A stretch of 64,000 nucleotides of DNA, taken from the NCBI GenBank assembly GCA_050949885.1, contig JBMNGO010000001.1, positions 310,001 to 374,000 on the forward strand, in the 5' to 3' direction. The translations under genes were made by a program, and so were the position numbers. Positions 15,832 through 24,461 of this stretch are shown piece after piece (position 1 is the first letter of the stretch; the number at the start of each line of letters is the position of its first letter). The notes below the pieces were generated by a model. That model was not told the DNA's origin. It made no database searches and worked only from the letters and a program-made list of their open reading frames with translations. This DNA is from JBMNGO01 sp050949885 (lineage in GTDB: Bacteria > Bacillota > Syntrophomonadia > Syntrophomonadales > Syntrophomonadaceae).

Positions 15832-16689
15832 TTAATCTAAATGTTCTTTTATCCGTTCCCAGATGGGAACCAACACTTCTCTGATGTCCTTATTCCTAAC
15901 CGGAATCTGGGTTCTAGCAATGGCGTGAAAAAACAAGAGACTAAAAGGAATTCTTCCAACTAGGGGCAAGCCATATTCTGAGGCCCATTTCTCTATTTCC
16001 CTGCTAATATCGGGATTCAAATCCCATTTATTTATTATTACTGTCCCTTTTATACCCTGCAGTTGCATCAGCTGGTAAACCCGCTGCAAATCACTGAAAC
16101 CTGAATAGCTGGGTTCAGCAACTAATACAACCAGGTCAACTCCAACCATTGAAGAAATAACCGCACAACCGATCCCCGGCGGTCCATCCGCTATAATAAG
16201 CTCTACTTTTTCTTTTTCCGCCATTTGCCTGGCTTTCGTTTTTACTTGCGCAACTAGTTTGCCCGAATTCTCTTCTCCCGGCCTCAAATCGGCAAAAAAC
16301 AATGCTTGGTTTTGTTTGAAATATCCCTGGTACCAGTGCCCTGAGGATCTGGGAGCCATGGCAATGGCCTGTACCGGACAGACTGCCGCGCAGAATCCAC
16401 ATCCCTCACATGCCAGGGGTAAAACCTGATACTCCGGGCTAATAGCATGAAAACGGCAAATCTCCACACATAAACCGCAACTTGTACAGCTTTTTTCATC
16501 TATCCGGGCTTTATAACCAGCGGAAAACCCTTCCTTTTTTATAATTTGGGGCTGCAAAAGGATGGGCAGGTTTGAGGCATCAACATCATAGTCACAGGCT
16601 ATACAGCCAGGCGTCAGATCTATGCAGGAAGATGTTAAGGAAGTCTTGCCCGTGCCTCCCTTTCCACTGATGAACAATAGCTCTTTCAT
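15832..16689 (-). CDS. MinD/Mrp-type P-loop ATPase with inserted ferredoxin domain (copy 1)
   Basis: This 285-aa ATPase has the deviant Walker A GKGGTGKTS (about 9-17), a 2x[4Fe-4S] ferredoxin insertion (CTSCGLCVEIC and CEGCGFCAAVC, about 68-110), and the later switch region ADGPPGIGC. Such nested ATPase-ferredoxin proteins are widespread in anaerobes next to NifX-like proteins and are thought to load or reduce metal clusters. It overlaps its paralogue at 16686-17528 by 4 bases, so the two probably form a heterodimer. The substrate is not known. Confidence 0.88.
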   Translation of the reverse strand: MKELLFISGKGGTGKTSLTSSCIDLTPGCIACDYDVDASNLPILLQPQIIKKEGFSAGYKARIDEKSCTSCGLCVEICRFHAISPEYQVLPLACEGCGFCAAVCPVQAIAMAPRSSGHWYQGYFKQNQALFFADLRPGEENSGKLVAQVKTKARQMAEKEKVELIIADGPPGIGCAVISSMVGVDLVVLVAEPSYSGFSDLQRVYQLMQLQGIKGTVIINKWDLNPDISREIEKWASEYGLPLVGRIPFSLLFFHAIARTQIPVRNKDIREVLVPIWERIKEHLD

Positions 16690-17528
16690 GTTAAAGCCTC
16701 CTGGATTTTACCCCAAATATTGGTCAATATTGCAGGTAAAGCAGGCATTGCTTTCAAAGGGTCCTGGCCCTGCATATAAGCCTTGGCCAAATCAGTACTG
16801 AAGGGTATACGCCCTAGAATAGGTATTCCCGTTTTCTCTGACATTTTATTTAGCTCACCCTCTTCTCCCTGCCAGCGATTAATCACCAATCCCCCGGGTA
16901 TATCCAGCAAATGCAATGCTTCCAGAGAAAGCTGCAAATCATGCATACCAAAGGGGGTAGGCTCAGTTACCAGGAGGCAATAGTCACTGTATCTTATAGC
17001 TTCAATCATGGAACAGGCAGTACCGGGAGGGCAGTCAATAATTGTCAACTCTGCTTCGTCTTGGTTATTTTTTACTGCGTTTATTAGCGGAGGACTCTGG
17101 GCTTCTCCCACAGTGATCCTCCCTGTCAAAACGGTTCCGTAACCCGGTAACTGAGCTTTTTCCATTGTACCAATACGGTGCTTTTTTTCATTGATCGCAT
17201 CCTGGGGGCAAAGATAGGAACAGGCGCCGCAGGAATGACAGAGTTCATTAAAAACCAGCACTTTATGGGGCATCACTATCAGTGCATTGAACATGCATAT
17301 TTGAGCACATACTCCGCAGAAAGTGCATTTTTCCATGTCAATATCTGGAACCTGGCGATAAACGTTAGTTTCTTCTACTACTAATGGTTTTAATACCAAC
17401 CCTGCGTTCGGTTCTTCCACATCAGCATCAATCAACACCGAATTACCGCTGCCAAGAACCCGAAAGAGGCAAGTACTGACCAAAGTCTTGCCCGTACCAC
17501 CTTTGCCGCTGGCTACTGCGATTTTCAT
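16686..17528 (-). CDS. MinD/Mrp-type P-loop ATPase with inserted ferredoxin domain (copy 2)
   Basis: This 280-aa paralogue of the following gene has Walker A SGKGGTGKT at about 7-15, ferredoxin cysteines CTFCGVCAQIC and CHSCGACSYLC, and IDCPPGTACS as the switch region. The tandem copies have diverged well beyond recent duplication, which fits a conserved heterodimer. It follows a NifX-like gene by 18 bases. Confidence 0.88.
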   Translation of the reverse strand: MKIAVASGKGGTGKTLVSTCLFRVLGSGNSVLIDADVEEPNAGLVLKPLVVEETNVYRQVPDIDMEKCTFCGVCAQICMFNALIVMPHKVLVFNELCHSCGACSYLCPQDAINEKKHRIGTMEKAQLPGYGTVLTGRITVGEAQSPPLINAVKNNQDEAELTIIDCPPGTACSMIEAIRYSDYCLLVTEPTPFGMHDLQLSLEALHLLDIPGGLVINRWQGEEGELNKMSEKTGIPILGRIPFSTDLAKAYMQGQDPLKAMPALPAILTNIWGKIQEALT

Positions 17529-17546
17529 TCTTGTCCATCCCTTCCA

Positions 17547-17888
17547 TTAACTATGGCAGTGACCCGCATGTTCGGAACAAACAACTCCGCTACTTCTTAG
17601 CTGCCCCTTTTCGTATGTTTTAATGATATCTTCTATTTTACCTGATACACCCACAATTACTTGAATACCCGCGGCAGCCAAAAGATTTTGGGCGTTAGCT
17701 CCCATGCCGCCTGCTATAACCAACTCTGCGCCGATCTGGTGCAAAAATTGGGGTAAAAGTCCGGGCTGATGTTCCGGGCTGGGTAAATACTTTAACGAAC
17801 CGGTTTCTGAATTATATAGAGCAAATTTCTCGCAATGGCCAAAATGGGGTGAAACCATATTCCCTTCACTGGCAATAGCAATTAACAT
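17547..17888 (-). CDS. NifX/NifB-domain dinitrogenase cofactor-family protein
   Basis: This 113-aa single-domain protein has the NifX-like fold: LIAIASEGNMVSPHFGHCEKF at the N-terminus, AGGMGANAQNLL, and a Cys/His-rich tail (CSEHAGHCHS) that could bind metal. Proteins of this kind bind iron-molybdenum-type cofactors or carry metal clusters. The ATG at 17888 with GGAGG upstream is preferred over an in-frame TTG two codons earlier. No nitrogenase genes are nearby, so a role outside nitrogen fixation is likely. Confidence 0.85.
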   Translation of the reverse strand: MLIAIASEGNMVSPHFGHCEKFALYNSETGSLKYLPSPEHQPGLLPQFLHQIGAELVIAGGMGANAQNLLAAAGIQVIVGVSGKIEDIIKTYEKGQLRSSGVVCSEHAGHCHS

Positions 17889-17930
17889 AAACAATAACCT
17901 CCGTTTGCTAAATTATTTTTGGTGCCTTGA

Positions 17931-18662
17931 CTAATTGTTGGGGGCCAAGATTTCCTGAAGCTGCCCAGCCTCATAGCTTTTCAAAGCCTCTTCAACCGTT
18001 TCTGCTTCACCCCGGGAAAAAACCTTAATACCAGCTTGGCTTAAAGCGGCAAAAGCTTTGGGCCCTACACGCTGGGTAATCAGAACCCCCACACCGTTTT
18101 TTACCAAATTTTGGACCGCACCTGTTCCTGCGCCATGCGCCGCCTCAGTCCCATTGTTGGAAATAGACTCAAACTCCCTGGTATCCTGATCCCAGATCAT
18201 AAAATAATTGCAGCGTCCGAAACGGCTATCCACAGGTGAAGAATTAGAATAACCGGTTGACGTAATAGCAATTTTTTCAGACATTATCCCACCATCTTTC
18301 CTTAGTTCTTTTAACCTCGCGCAGGTTTCTGTATCTGTCAATGGACGTCCATAACGTCTGCAAAAACCCCTGCCCAGACAGTAGTTGCCTCCTGCAATGC
18401 GTAGAGCATAACCATTGGTAAGAGCGCTGGCTATCTTATAGCGGGCTTCATTCAATATCCTTTGAAAAGTAGGCCGGGAAATCTGCATCTGTTCTGCACA
18501 TTCTTCCTGTTCCAACCGCAACAAATCCTTTAGGCGAATGGCCTCTAATTCTTCGATTTTTAGGATTACTTCAGGTAGATTTCTATATGGCACACCCTGA
18601 GGTTTGTAAAGATTTACTCGGGGAATATGATCTACCCGACGGCACCTTGGTTCTCTTGGCAT
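17931..18662 (-). CDS. DUF134 regulator fused to a NifX-like domain
   Basis: The first ~95 residues form a DUF134 domain, a predicted sigma-70 region 4-like helix-turn-helix (RLEQEECAEQMQISRPTFQR). A second domain from about 127 to 243 is NifX-like (KIAITSTGYSNSSPVDSRFG ... RVGPKAFAALSQAGI). The fusion suggests a transcription factor that senses a metal cluster or cofactor. It is the first gene of the cluster, and a perfect 20-bp palindrome 38 bases upstream is the likely binding site. Confidence 0.85.
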   Translation of the reverse strand: MPREPRCRRVDHIPRVNLYKPQGVPYRNLPEVILKIEELEAIRLKDLLRLEQEECAEQMQISRPTFQRILNEARYKIASALTNGYALRIAGGNYCLGRGFCRRYGRPLTDTETCARLKELRKDGGIMSEKIAITSTGYSNSSPVDSRFGRCNYFMIWDQDTREFESISNNGTEAAHGAGTGAVQNLVKNGVGVLITQRVGPKAFAALSQAGIKVFSRGEAETVEEALKSYEAGQLQEILAPNN

Positions 18663-18699
18663 AGGATTACTCCTTTTGATCCTTTTAAAATTTTCACGG

Positions 18700-18719
18700 T
18701 TATGAGCATATGCTCATAA
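18700..18719. promoter_or_regulatory. 20-bp perfect palindrome, likely operator of the DUF134 cluster
   Basis: TTATGAGCATATGCTCATAA is a perfect 20-bp palindrome 38-57 bases upstream of the DUF134-NifX gene. Autoregulation by the encoded DUF134 protein is the simplest explanation; this is inference. Confidence 0.75.
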
Positions 18720-18809
18720 TTAATGGTATTACTTTTGGTAAATGCTAGTCAAGCATCTTATTGAGATTTATTAACCCTTAACCCACCCACTGATTTTCGT
18801 CCTATTAAT

Positions 18810-18841
18810 AAAAAAAAGCCGCCTACAGATGATTGTAGCGG
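18810..18841 (-). terminator. Terminator after the 5-FCL gene
   Basis: On the minus strand the stem CCGCTACA/TGTAG-GCGG is followed by CTTTTTTTT, about 58 bases downstream of the 18899-19486 gene. Confidence 0.8.
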
Positions 18842-18898
18842 TATTATTTCGGAATAGGAGAAATGAAGATATGAAGAGGATTTGTGAAGCAGCAGGTT

Positions 18899-19486
18899 TT
18901 AGAAATATTCCCAGTCAATTACCACTTCCGACGCATCAGTGACAATCCAGTGTACTTTCTCATCCTTTTCATGAGGATAAACATCAGGAACTACCTGAAA
19001 ATCGTAACATACTCCACATATAAAGGTTCTTGCCGACAATGATCTCAAGAACCGGTCATAATAGCCTTTTCCATAGCCCAGGCGATAACCCTGGGGATCA
19101 AAACAAAGCCCGGGAACTAAAACTACATCAATACTCTCCGGGGGTACAGGATTCCCTTGAGGCTCCCGTATTCCCAGGGGTCCCCGATGTAATTGGTTAT
19201 GCCCAGTAAATTCAACGGCCTCAATGTCAGGTCCCGCCACCCGGGGCAGCAGAATCCTCCTTCCGGCCATCCATTCTTCATGATTAAAAAGGTCAAGGTT
19301 TACCTCGTTTTTTATACTGCAGTAACTCATTATAGAATTGGCCCTTTTTATAGGTTCCAGTCTCCTCAGGCCTTTTATAACCTGGCAGCTTAGAGCATTT
19401 ACCGCCGTATCTGACAGTGTATTTCTTTTCTCCTTCATTATTTGTCTTAACAGAACTCTTTGCTTATAGGCACCAATCTCGTCCAT
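18899..19486 (-). CDS. 5-formyltetrahydrofolate cyclo-ligase
   Basis: The enzyme converts 5-formyl-THF to 5,10-methenyl-THF with ATP, salvaging a folate form that otherwise accumulates. The 195-aa protein shows the N-terminal Lys/Arg-rich substrate site (MKEKRNTLS), and the family signature LGYGKGYYDRFL, with VVLVPGLCFD before it. It lies 12 bases after lgt and ends in a terminator. Confidence 0.93.
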   Translation of the reverse strand: MDEIGAYKQRVLLRQIMKEKRNTLSDTAVNALSCQVIKGLRRLEPIKRANSIMSYCSIKNEVNLDLFNHEEWMAGRRILLPRVAGPDIEAVEFTGHNQLHRGPLGIREPQGNPVPPESIDVVLVPGLCFDPQGYRLGYGKGYYDRFLRSLSARTFICGVCYDFQVVPDVYPHEKDEKVHWIVTDASEVVIDWEYF

Positions 19487-19498
19487 CTTCTCCTCCGT

Positions 19499-20263
19499 CT
19501 AATAGAACAGGTTTTTCCTGGCCCAATTGGCCCGCCAAAAATAAAATATAACAGTTAGAACGAACAGCCCTGCAGTGTAAATCTGTCCCAGAGAAAGACC
19601 GAAATACATAATAAGATTATCCCGGAAAAATTCTACGGTAAACCGGTATACTGAGTAACCCATCAGATACAGTAAAAATACTTGTCCAGGGAACTTTCTA
19701 TGGGGATAAAACCTATAGAGCAGTACAAAAAGAAGCAGATTCAATGCTGAACTGTACAATTGGGTAGGATGCCGGGGGAAAAAATCAACCACATGAAAAA
19801 CTACTCCCACAAGAGAAGAAGTAATCCGGCCGTAACAGCAGCCGGCCAGGAAACAGCCAACTCTCACTAAGGCATAACCTAATGCCAAAAATGGAGCAAA
19901 CATATCGGCAACTTTCCAAAAGGAAAGGTTCTTTCTGTATATATATATGGAAAAAGCAATAAATCCGCCTGCCAAACCGCCGTACCAGATTAGCCCGGAC
20001 CAGCCGCCATTGGTCAAAGAAAAAAACATCAGGGGATCATTAAGAAACCAGTCCCATTGATAAACCAGCACATAAGCTAACCGTCCTCCCAGCAGTCCTG
20101 CGACTACGGTAAGAAGGACCATATCCAGAACCATGTCGCTATCATATCCTTCTTTTTTAAACAACCTGCTAAGACCCACAATTGCAATTAGTATAGCTAC
20201 AGCCAGCATAAAACCCCAGGATTGAATGCTAATAGGGCCAATTTTGAATAAAACAGGATGCAA
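19499..20263 (-). CDS. lgt: Prolipoprotein diacylglyceryl transferase
   Basis: Lgt transfers diacylglycerol from phosphatidylglycerol to the lipobox Cys of prolipoproteins in the membrane. The 254-aa protein has about seven membrane helices, the GGLAGG region and the signature ALVRVGCFLAGCCYG, then HPTQLYSS. The TTG at 20263 is preceded by GGAGTGGAG and matches the family N-terminus (HPVLFKIGPISIQSWG). Lipoprotein substrates in this window include GerAC and the TRAP binding protein. Confidence 0.95.
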   Translation of the reverse strand: MHPVLFKIGPISIQSWGFMLAVAILIAIVGLSRLFKKEGYDSDMVLDMVLLTVVAGLLGGRLAYVLVYQWDWFLNDPLMFFSLTNGGWSGLIWYGGLAGGFIAFSIYIYRKNLSFWKVADMFAPFLALGYALVRVGCFLAGCCYGRITSSLVGVVFHVVDFFPRHPTQLYSSALNLLLFVLLYRFYPHRKFPGQVFLLYLMGYSVYRFTVEFFRDNLIMYFGLSLGQIYTAGLFVLTVIFYFWRANWARKNLFY

Positions 20264-20288
20264 CTATCTCCACTCCTTTATCTTCAAC

Positions 20289-20403
20289 TTATCCACAGAC
20301 GCAATTATCGGTTTTTTGGCAAAACCAGGACGACCCTAATACCCACCGACCTTTATCAACAAAGGAACAATAATTATCAACAGACTTATGCACATTATCC
20401 ACA
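20289..20403 (+). promoter_or_regulatory. Cluster of five DnaA-box-like 9-mers downstream of tsaD
   Basis: Five 9-mers of the form TTATNNACA lie in the same direction: TTATCCACA (20289-20297), TTATCAACA (20353-20361), TTATCAACA (20374-20382), TTATGCACA (20386-20394) and TTATCCACA (20395-20403). Two are perfect consensus DnaA boxes and TTATGCACA also fits TTATNCACA. The last three sit on nearly adjacent helical turns, ending 17 bases before the tsaD stop codon. A DnaA-binding or titration locus is inferred; no replication-origin genes are nearby. Confidence 0.7.
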
Positions 20404-20420
20404 GGCATTTTGCACAGGGA

Positions 20421-21422
20421 CTATTGGCTAGCATATGCGTTTAAACTTAACGGAGCATATTGTCCCTTTTGCCAATAGGAAAAAGCGCACCCTGCAACCA
20501 TGGCTGCATTATCAGTACATAGGGCCAGGGCAGGGAAAAACACCGGCAGATTTTTAGCTTCCGCCTTTTCTTGCATTACTTCTCTTAGTTTCCGGTTGGC
20601 TGCGACTCCTCCTGCCAAGAGTATGGTTTTGGCATTATACTCTATGGCTGCCTTGATAGTTTTCTCAACCAAAATTTCCACCAGGGCTGCCTGAAATTCT
20701 GCTGCCATATCATTAACATGGGCCATGTTTTTTCTCTCCAATTTCTTCCATTCATTCATGGTTGCAGTCTTTAGTCCGCTAAAACTAAATTCATAGTCTT
20801 GGTTCAAAAATACTCGGGGAAGCTTTACAATACCTGCTGTTCCTGAGAGAGCCGCTTTCTGCACAGCAGGCCCCCCCGGATAGCCCAACCCCAGGAATCG
20901 CGCCACTTTGTCAAAGGCTTCACCTGCAGCATCATCCCGAGTTTCACCAATATTACGGAAATGGCTGCTGTCTTGCATAAAAAGCAGGCTGGTATGCCCG
21001 CCGGAAACTACCAAACATATGGCGGGAAAAGTAATCTTATCAAAATGTTCCATAAGGCTGGCATAAATGTGTGCATGTAAATGATTTACAGCAATAAGCG
21101 GTTTTCCCAGGCCAAAGGCAAAAGCCTTGGCAAAGGACACTCCTACTAACAGAGCTCCTATCAGCCCGGGGCGATTGGTTACAGCAACAGCATCAATATC
21201 CCCATAGCTGAGCCCGGCATCTCGAAAAGCCATAGATACAACCGTGCCAATGTTTTCTATATGTTTACGTGATGCCACCTCCGGCACTACTCCTCCAAAA
21301 CGTCCGTGGATCTCCACCTGAGAATTAATAATATTTGATAGTATTTCGCGTCCGTCTTTTACTAGAGCAGCAGCAGTCTCATCACAAGATGTTTCTATTC
21401 CCAAAATAATAGCCTGTGCCAT
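20421..21422 (-). CDS. tsaD: tRNA N6-adenosine threonylcarbamoyltransferase TsaD
   Basis: TsaD attaches threonylcarbamoyl to A37 of tRNAs that read ANN codons, working with TsaB and TsaE. The 333-aa ASKHA-fold protein has IETSCDETAAALV at the N-terminus, the metal-binding HLHAHIYA, and ALCTDNAAMVA near the C-terminus. All four genes of the usual tsaE-tsaB-rimI-tsaD block are in order here. Confidence 0.97.
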   Translation of the reverse strand: MAQAIILGIETSCDETAAALVKDGREILSNIINSQVEIHGRFGGVVPEVASRKHIENIGTVVSMAFRDAGLSYGDIDAVAVTNRPGLIGALLVGVSFAKAFAFGLGKPLIAVNHLHAHIYASLMEHFDKITFPAICLVVSGGHTSLLFMQDSSHFRNIGETRDDAAGEAFDKVARFLGLGYPGGPAVQKAALSGTAGIVKLPRVFLNQDYEFSFSGLKTATMNEWKKLERKNMAHVNDMAAEFQAALVEILVEKTIKAAIEYNAKTILLAGGVAANRKLREVMQEKAEAKNLPVFFPALALCTDNAAMVAGCAFSYWQKGQYAPLSLNAYASQ

Positions 21423-21452
21423 TTTGTTTCACCTGCCTGCATTTTCTTCTTA

Positions 21453-21902
21453 TCAAAGGGCTTTAGCCATAATAAACGCGTCTTCACCGTTATCTGTATA
21501 GTAATCCTTTCTTATTCCGGTAATCCGGTATCCCATTTGCTCATACATTTTTAGGGCAGGATGGTTGGATGGTCTGACCTCGAGTAAAATCCGACCGGCT
21601 TTTTTCTTTCTGGCCATATCCTCTACCGCCCACATGAGAGCCTTGCCTACCCCTTTGCCTCTGAAATCACGATTTACGGCCACATTGGTAATATGTGCAT
21701 CCTCAAATACCACCCAGGCTCCAATATAACCGGCTATTTGCCCTTCCCAGTCACATACCAGATAAGTAGCAAACTCATTGGCTATTTCCGACAAATAAGA
21801 ACTGCGCGACCAGGGGCTCAAAAAAGAGTATTCTTCTATAGCCATCACTTCATCTAAATCATCTGGAGTAAGTTTCCTGATCAAGAATCTGCTATTGAGC
21901 AT
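21453..21902 (-). CDS. rimI: Ribosomal-protein-alanine N-acetyltransferase RimI
   Basis: This 149-aa GNAT acetyltransferase has the acetyl-CoA loop motif NRDFRGKGVGKALM and the core EEYSFLSPWS region seen in RimI. RimI acetylates the N-terminus of ribosomal protein S18 in E. coli. Its ATG overlaps the tsaB stop by one base (TAATG). Confidence 0.9.
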   Translation of the reverse strand: MLNSRFLIRKLTPDDLDEVMAIEEYSFLSPWSRSSYLSEIANEFATYLVCDWEGQIAGYIGAWVVFEDAHITNVAVNRDFRGKGVGKALMWAVEDMARKKKAGRILLEVRPSNHPALKMYEQMGYRITGIRKDYYTDNGEDAFIMAKAL

Positions 21903-22615
21903 TAAACTTGACCTCCCAGGCGCCTTTCGGCCTCCGACAGTCTGATGTATAATGGACGCAGCTGCAATACCTCTTCAATTAGACCTTCCTGGAATCTTTT
22001 CAGACCTAAACTGGCTACTGCTGCGGGGCGAGGCAACAAAAGATGCTGGGGAACCTCCAAAAGCCAATCCCTCAGCTTTTGCTGAAAGTAATCCTTATAG
22101 CGCAAATACCCCTCACCAATGAGTATAATGCTGTTCTTTTTTGTATCTTGCAATAGCTGGATAGCAGAAGCTGCAGCCTCTTCCGGCGAACAAGCCATAG
22201 TATCTCCAAGTTGGCGGGGATACTTACCCGCAACATCAAAAGGAGCTGTATATACTTCATTTTTCCTGGCGTCCATAAGAGGATACACCAACGCATTACA
22301 TCCCGCCAGGTTGGCAGCCACAGCTTCCAGTGTGGGAACTGCCACTACAGGCAAGTTAGCAGCCATACTCAGACCCTTTACAGTGGCTAGTCCTATCCTT
22401 AATCCGGTAAACGATCCCGGGCCGATTGTAACGGCAATAACATCAATATCCGCTAAAACGCTTCCACCCGCTTTTATTACTGAATCAATCATAGGCAGTA
22501 AAGTTTCGGAATGAGTTTTTTTGTAATTTATAAAATCCTCTATTATAATTTTTTCTTCATCAGCCAGCGCAACTCCCGCAACCGGAGTTGCACTGTCAAT
22601 GGCAAGAATCAGCAT
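21902..22615 (-). CDS. tsaB: tRNA threonylcarbamoyladenosine biosynthesis protein TsaB
   Basis: TsaB is the catalytically inactive ASKHA partner that scaffolds TsaD and TsaE. The 237-aa protein begins LILAIDSATPVAGVALAD and has the conserved VTIGPGSFTGLRIGLATVKGL segment. It overlaps tsaE by 7 bases. Confidence 0.95.
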   Translation of the reverse strand: MLILAIDSATPVAGVALADEEKIIIEDFINYKKTHSETLLPMIDSVIKAGGSVLADIDVIAVTIGPGSFTGLRIGLATVKGLSMAANLPVVAVPTLEAVAANLAGCNALVYPLMDARKNEVYTAPFDVAGKYPRQLGDTMACSPEEAAASAIQLLQDTKKNSIILIGEGYLRYKDYFQQKLRDWLLEVPQHLLLPRPAAVASLGLKRFQEGLIEEVLQLRPLYIRLSEAERRLGGQV

Positions 22616-23070
22616 TCCTTTATCTCCTCTATTCTCTTATGAAGCTGCTCCCCAACAACAGATATCTTTATCCTTCTCCCTTTGTCATAATCATCTTCAA
22701 GCAAGTCAATGCTAATTTTTATAGCCTCTTCAGGAAACAATCCCTGTCCTACTGCCGGCCATTCTATGGCACAAATCCCTTCTTTTTCGATATATTCTTC
22801 CAATCCCAGATTTGAAAGGTCCTTAGATTCCAATCGATAAAAATCAAAATGATAAAGGGGGGGCTTAGAATTATAGACATTCATCAAAGTGAAAGTAGGA
22901 CTGGTTACTCTCCCGGTGTATCCCAGCCCCCTGGCAATTCCCCGAACCAGCGTAGTTTTACCTGCTCCCAGGTCACCTGCAATCAGCAATACGTCGCCAG
23001 ATTTAAGTGCCCTGGCGATCCGTTTTCCTAATGACTCCATTTCCCCTTCATTATAGGCAGTAAACTCCAC
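22609..23070 (-). CDS. tsaE: tRNA threonylcarbamoyladenosine biosynthesis ATPase TsaE
   Basis: TsaE is the P-loop ATPase of the t6A complex. The 153-aa protein has Walker A AGDLGAGKTTLVRGIARGLG, the SPTFTLMNVY segment, YHFDFYRLE and IEWPAVGQ. It begins 21 bases after the uracil-DNA glycosylase gene. Confidence 0.96.
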   Translation of the reverse strand: MEFTAYNEGEMESLGKRIARALKSGDVLLIAGDLGAGKTTLVRGIARGLGYTGRVTSPTFTLMNVYNSKPPLYHFDFYRLESKDLSNLGLEEYIEKEGICAIEWPAVGQGLFPEEAIKISIDLLEDDYDKGRRIKISVVGEQLHKRIEEIKEC

Positions 23071-23091
23071 TTTTTCACCCCATTATGCAGA

Positions 23092-23787
23092 TTAGCCCAT
23101 ACCAGTAACCTTTTTGTATTCATCCCTGATCATTTTAAAATCTTCCCAGGTGGGACGTTTATAGCCTTCATTTCTGAGTAAGGCAGCCGGATGAAAAGTA
23201 GCCATAATCAATATACCATTGCGGGTCAGCCATTTCCCCCTGATTTTGGTAATTCTGGCTTTTGCATCAATAACCACCTGGCTGGCCAGTGATCCCAAAC
23301 AGACAATTATGGAAGGTTTAATTAGTCTAATCTGGGCTTCCAGATAACCCCGGCATAACCGTACTTCCTCATTGCCAGGCAACCGATTGCCAGGAGGACG
23401 GCATTTGACCACATTAGTAATGTACACCTGGTTCCTCTGCATTTCTGCGGCTTGCAATATCTTGTTCAGGAGTTGCCCGGCTCTTCCCACAAAGGGCCTT
23501 CCCTGAATATCCTCATCTTTCCCGGGACCTTCTCCAATAAACATAATCTTACTATCAGGTTTACCCTCACCAAATACTACCTGCTGGCAGGAATTCCGTA
23601 AAGGGCACTTGGAGCACTCCTTTACAATTACTTCCAGGCCGGCTAAATTCTCAATATGAGTAAATGATTCCTCATGGGCTACCCCGGGAATAAACGGAAT
23701 AAAAGTATCACGCCCGTAAATTTCGGGGGAAGGCCTGGCCTCGGCTGCTTGATTAATCCCAAAGAGATCAGGCTGTTCAGTAGACAT
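23092..23787 (-). CDS. Family 4 uracil-DNA glycosylase with [4Fe-4S] cluster
   Basis: The enzyme excises uracil from DNA. In this 231-aa protein the family 4 signature is clear: CSKCPLRNSC and a later Cys pair ligate an iron-sulfur cluster, motif A is GEGPGKDED, NVVKCRPPGNR follows, and motif B is HPAALLRN. An N-terminal extension of about 50 residues precedes the catalytic domain. Confidence 0.94.
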   Translation of the reverse strand: MSTEQPDLFGINQAAEARPSPEIYGRDTFIPFIPGVAHEESFTHIENLAGLEVIVKECSKCPLRNSCQQVVFGEGKPDSKIMFIGEGPGKDEDIQGRPFVGRAGQLLNKILQAAEMQRNQVYITNVVKCRPPGNRLPGNEEVRLCRGYLEAQIRLIKPSIIVCLGSLASQVVIDAKARITKIRGKWLTRNGILIMATFHPAALLRNEGYKRPTWEDFKMIRDEYKKVTGMG

Positions 23788-23842
23788 TCTCTCCCCTCCC
23801 TTTATTATTTATCCCCGATAATTCCAACAAAACAGTGAAGCA

Positions 23843-23878
23843 GGGGACGGGTCTTGGTTTTTACCATACTCCGTCCCC
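23843..23878. repeat. Inverted repeat GGGGACGG/CCGTCCCC
   Basis: An 8-bp perfect inverted repeat separated by 20 bases lies between the stress protein and the glycosylase gene. It could be a weak terminator or a REP-like hairpin, but there is no T-run directly after the stem. Confidence 0.4.
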
Positions 23879-23920
23879 TAAAACCTGTGGTTAAACAGAG
23901 AATCAACCCTGTTTACCCTG

Positions 23921-24379
23921 CTATTCTTTATTTTTAGACTTGACTTTCATTTTCGCCACTAGTACCGGACAATGCGACAGGTTAATAACCCGGGTACTGA
24001 CACTGCCGAGTACAAAGCTGGATACCGGAGTCATTCCCCGACTTCCGATAACAATAAGATCACACCCATTTTTTTCAGCATATTCACAAATTTTCTCAGC
24101 AATAGGTGTCCCAAACTCAAATACTGTGTTGATTCTTGGCCCGGGATTAACTGCTTCCCTGGTTTTTTCCAGAATTATTCCCCCGGCAATCCTGCTGCGT
24201 TCATACATAGCCTCATATAAATCTCCGGTTAAATCATAATACCCTGTAGTGATGAAAGGGGCTACATGTAGGATGGTTATCTGTTCTGTATCGCCCATTT
24301 CTGCAAAAGTGTTGGCAACTCGGGCTGCCTCCAAAGAATGTGGGGAACCATCGGTCGGAATCAAAATATGCTTGTACAT
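23921..24379 (-). CDS. Universal stress protein (UspA family)
   Basis: This 152-aa single Usp domain begins KHILIPTDGSPHS and has the ATP-binding signature GSRGMTPVSSFVLGSVS, so it is of the nucleotide-binding type. The C-terminus is Lys-rich. It is a stand-alone transcription unit. Confidence 0.93.
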   Translation of the reverse strand: MYKHILIPTDGSPHSLEAARVANTFAEMGDTEQITILHVAPFITTGYYDLTGDLYEAMYERSRIAGGIILEKTREAVNPGPRINTVFEFGTPIAEKICEYAEKNGCDLIVIGSRGMTPVSSFVLGSVSTRVINLSHCPVLVAKMKVKSKNKE

Positions 24380-24461
24380 TAATATTCCCCCTTAATCTTT
24401 TTTTTAATATAACAGAGCAGCAATAAAGAAGCAATTAGGCGCTTTGATGCGTAAATAGCTG

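Noticed and set aside
20264..20420. Chromosomal origin of replication
   Set aside because: DnaA boxes are present but there is no dnaA, dnaN, rpmH or AT-rich unwinding region nearby; a titration or control site fits better.
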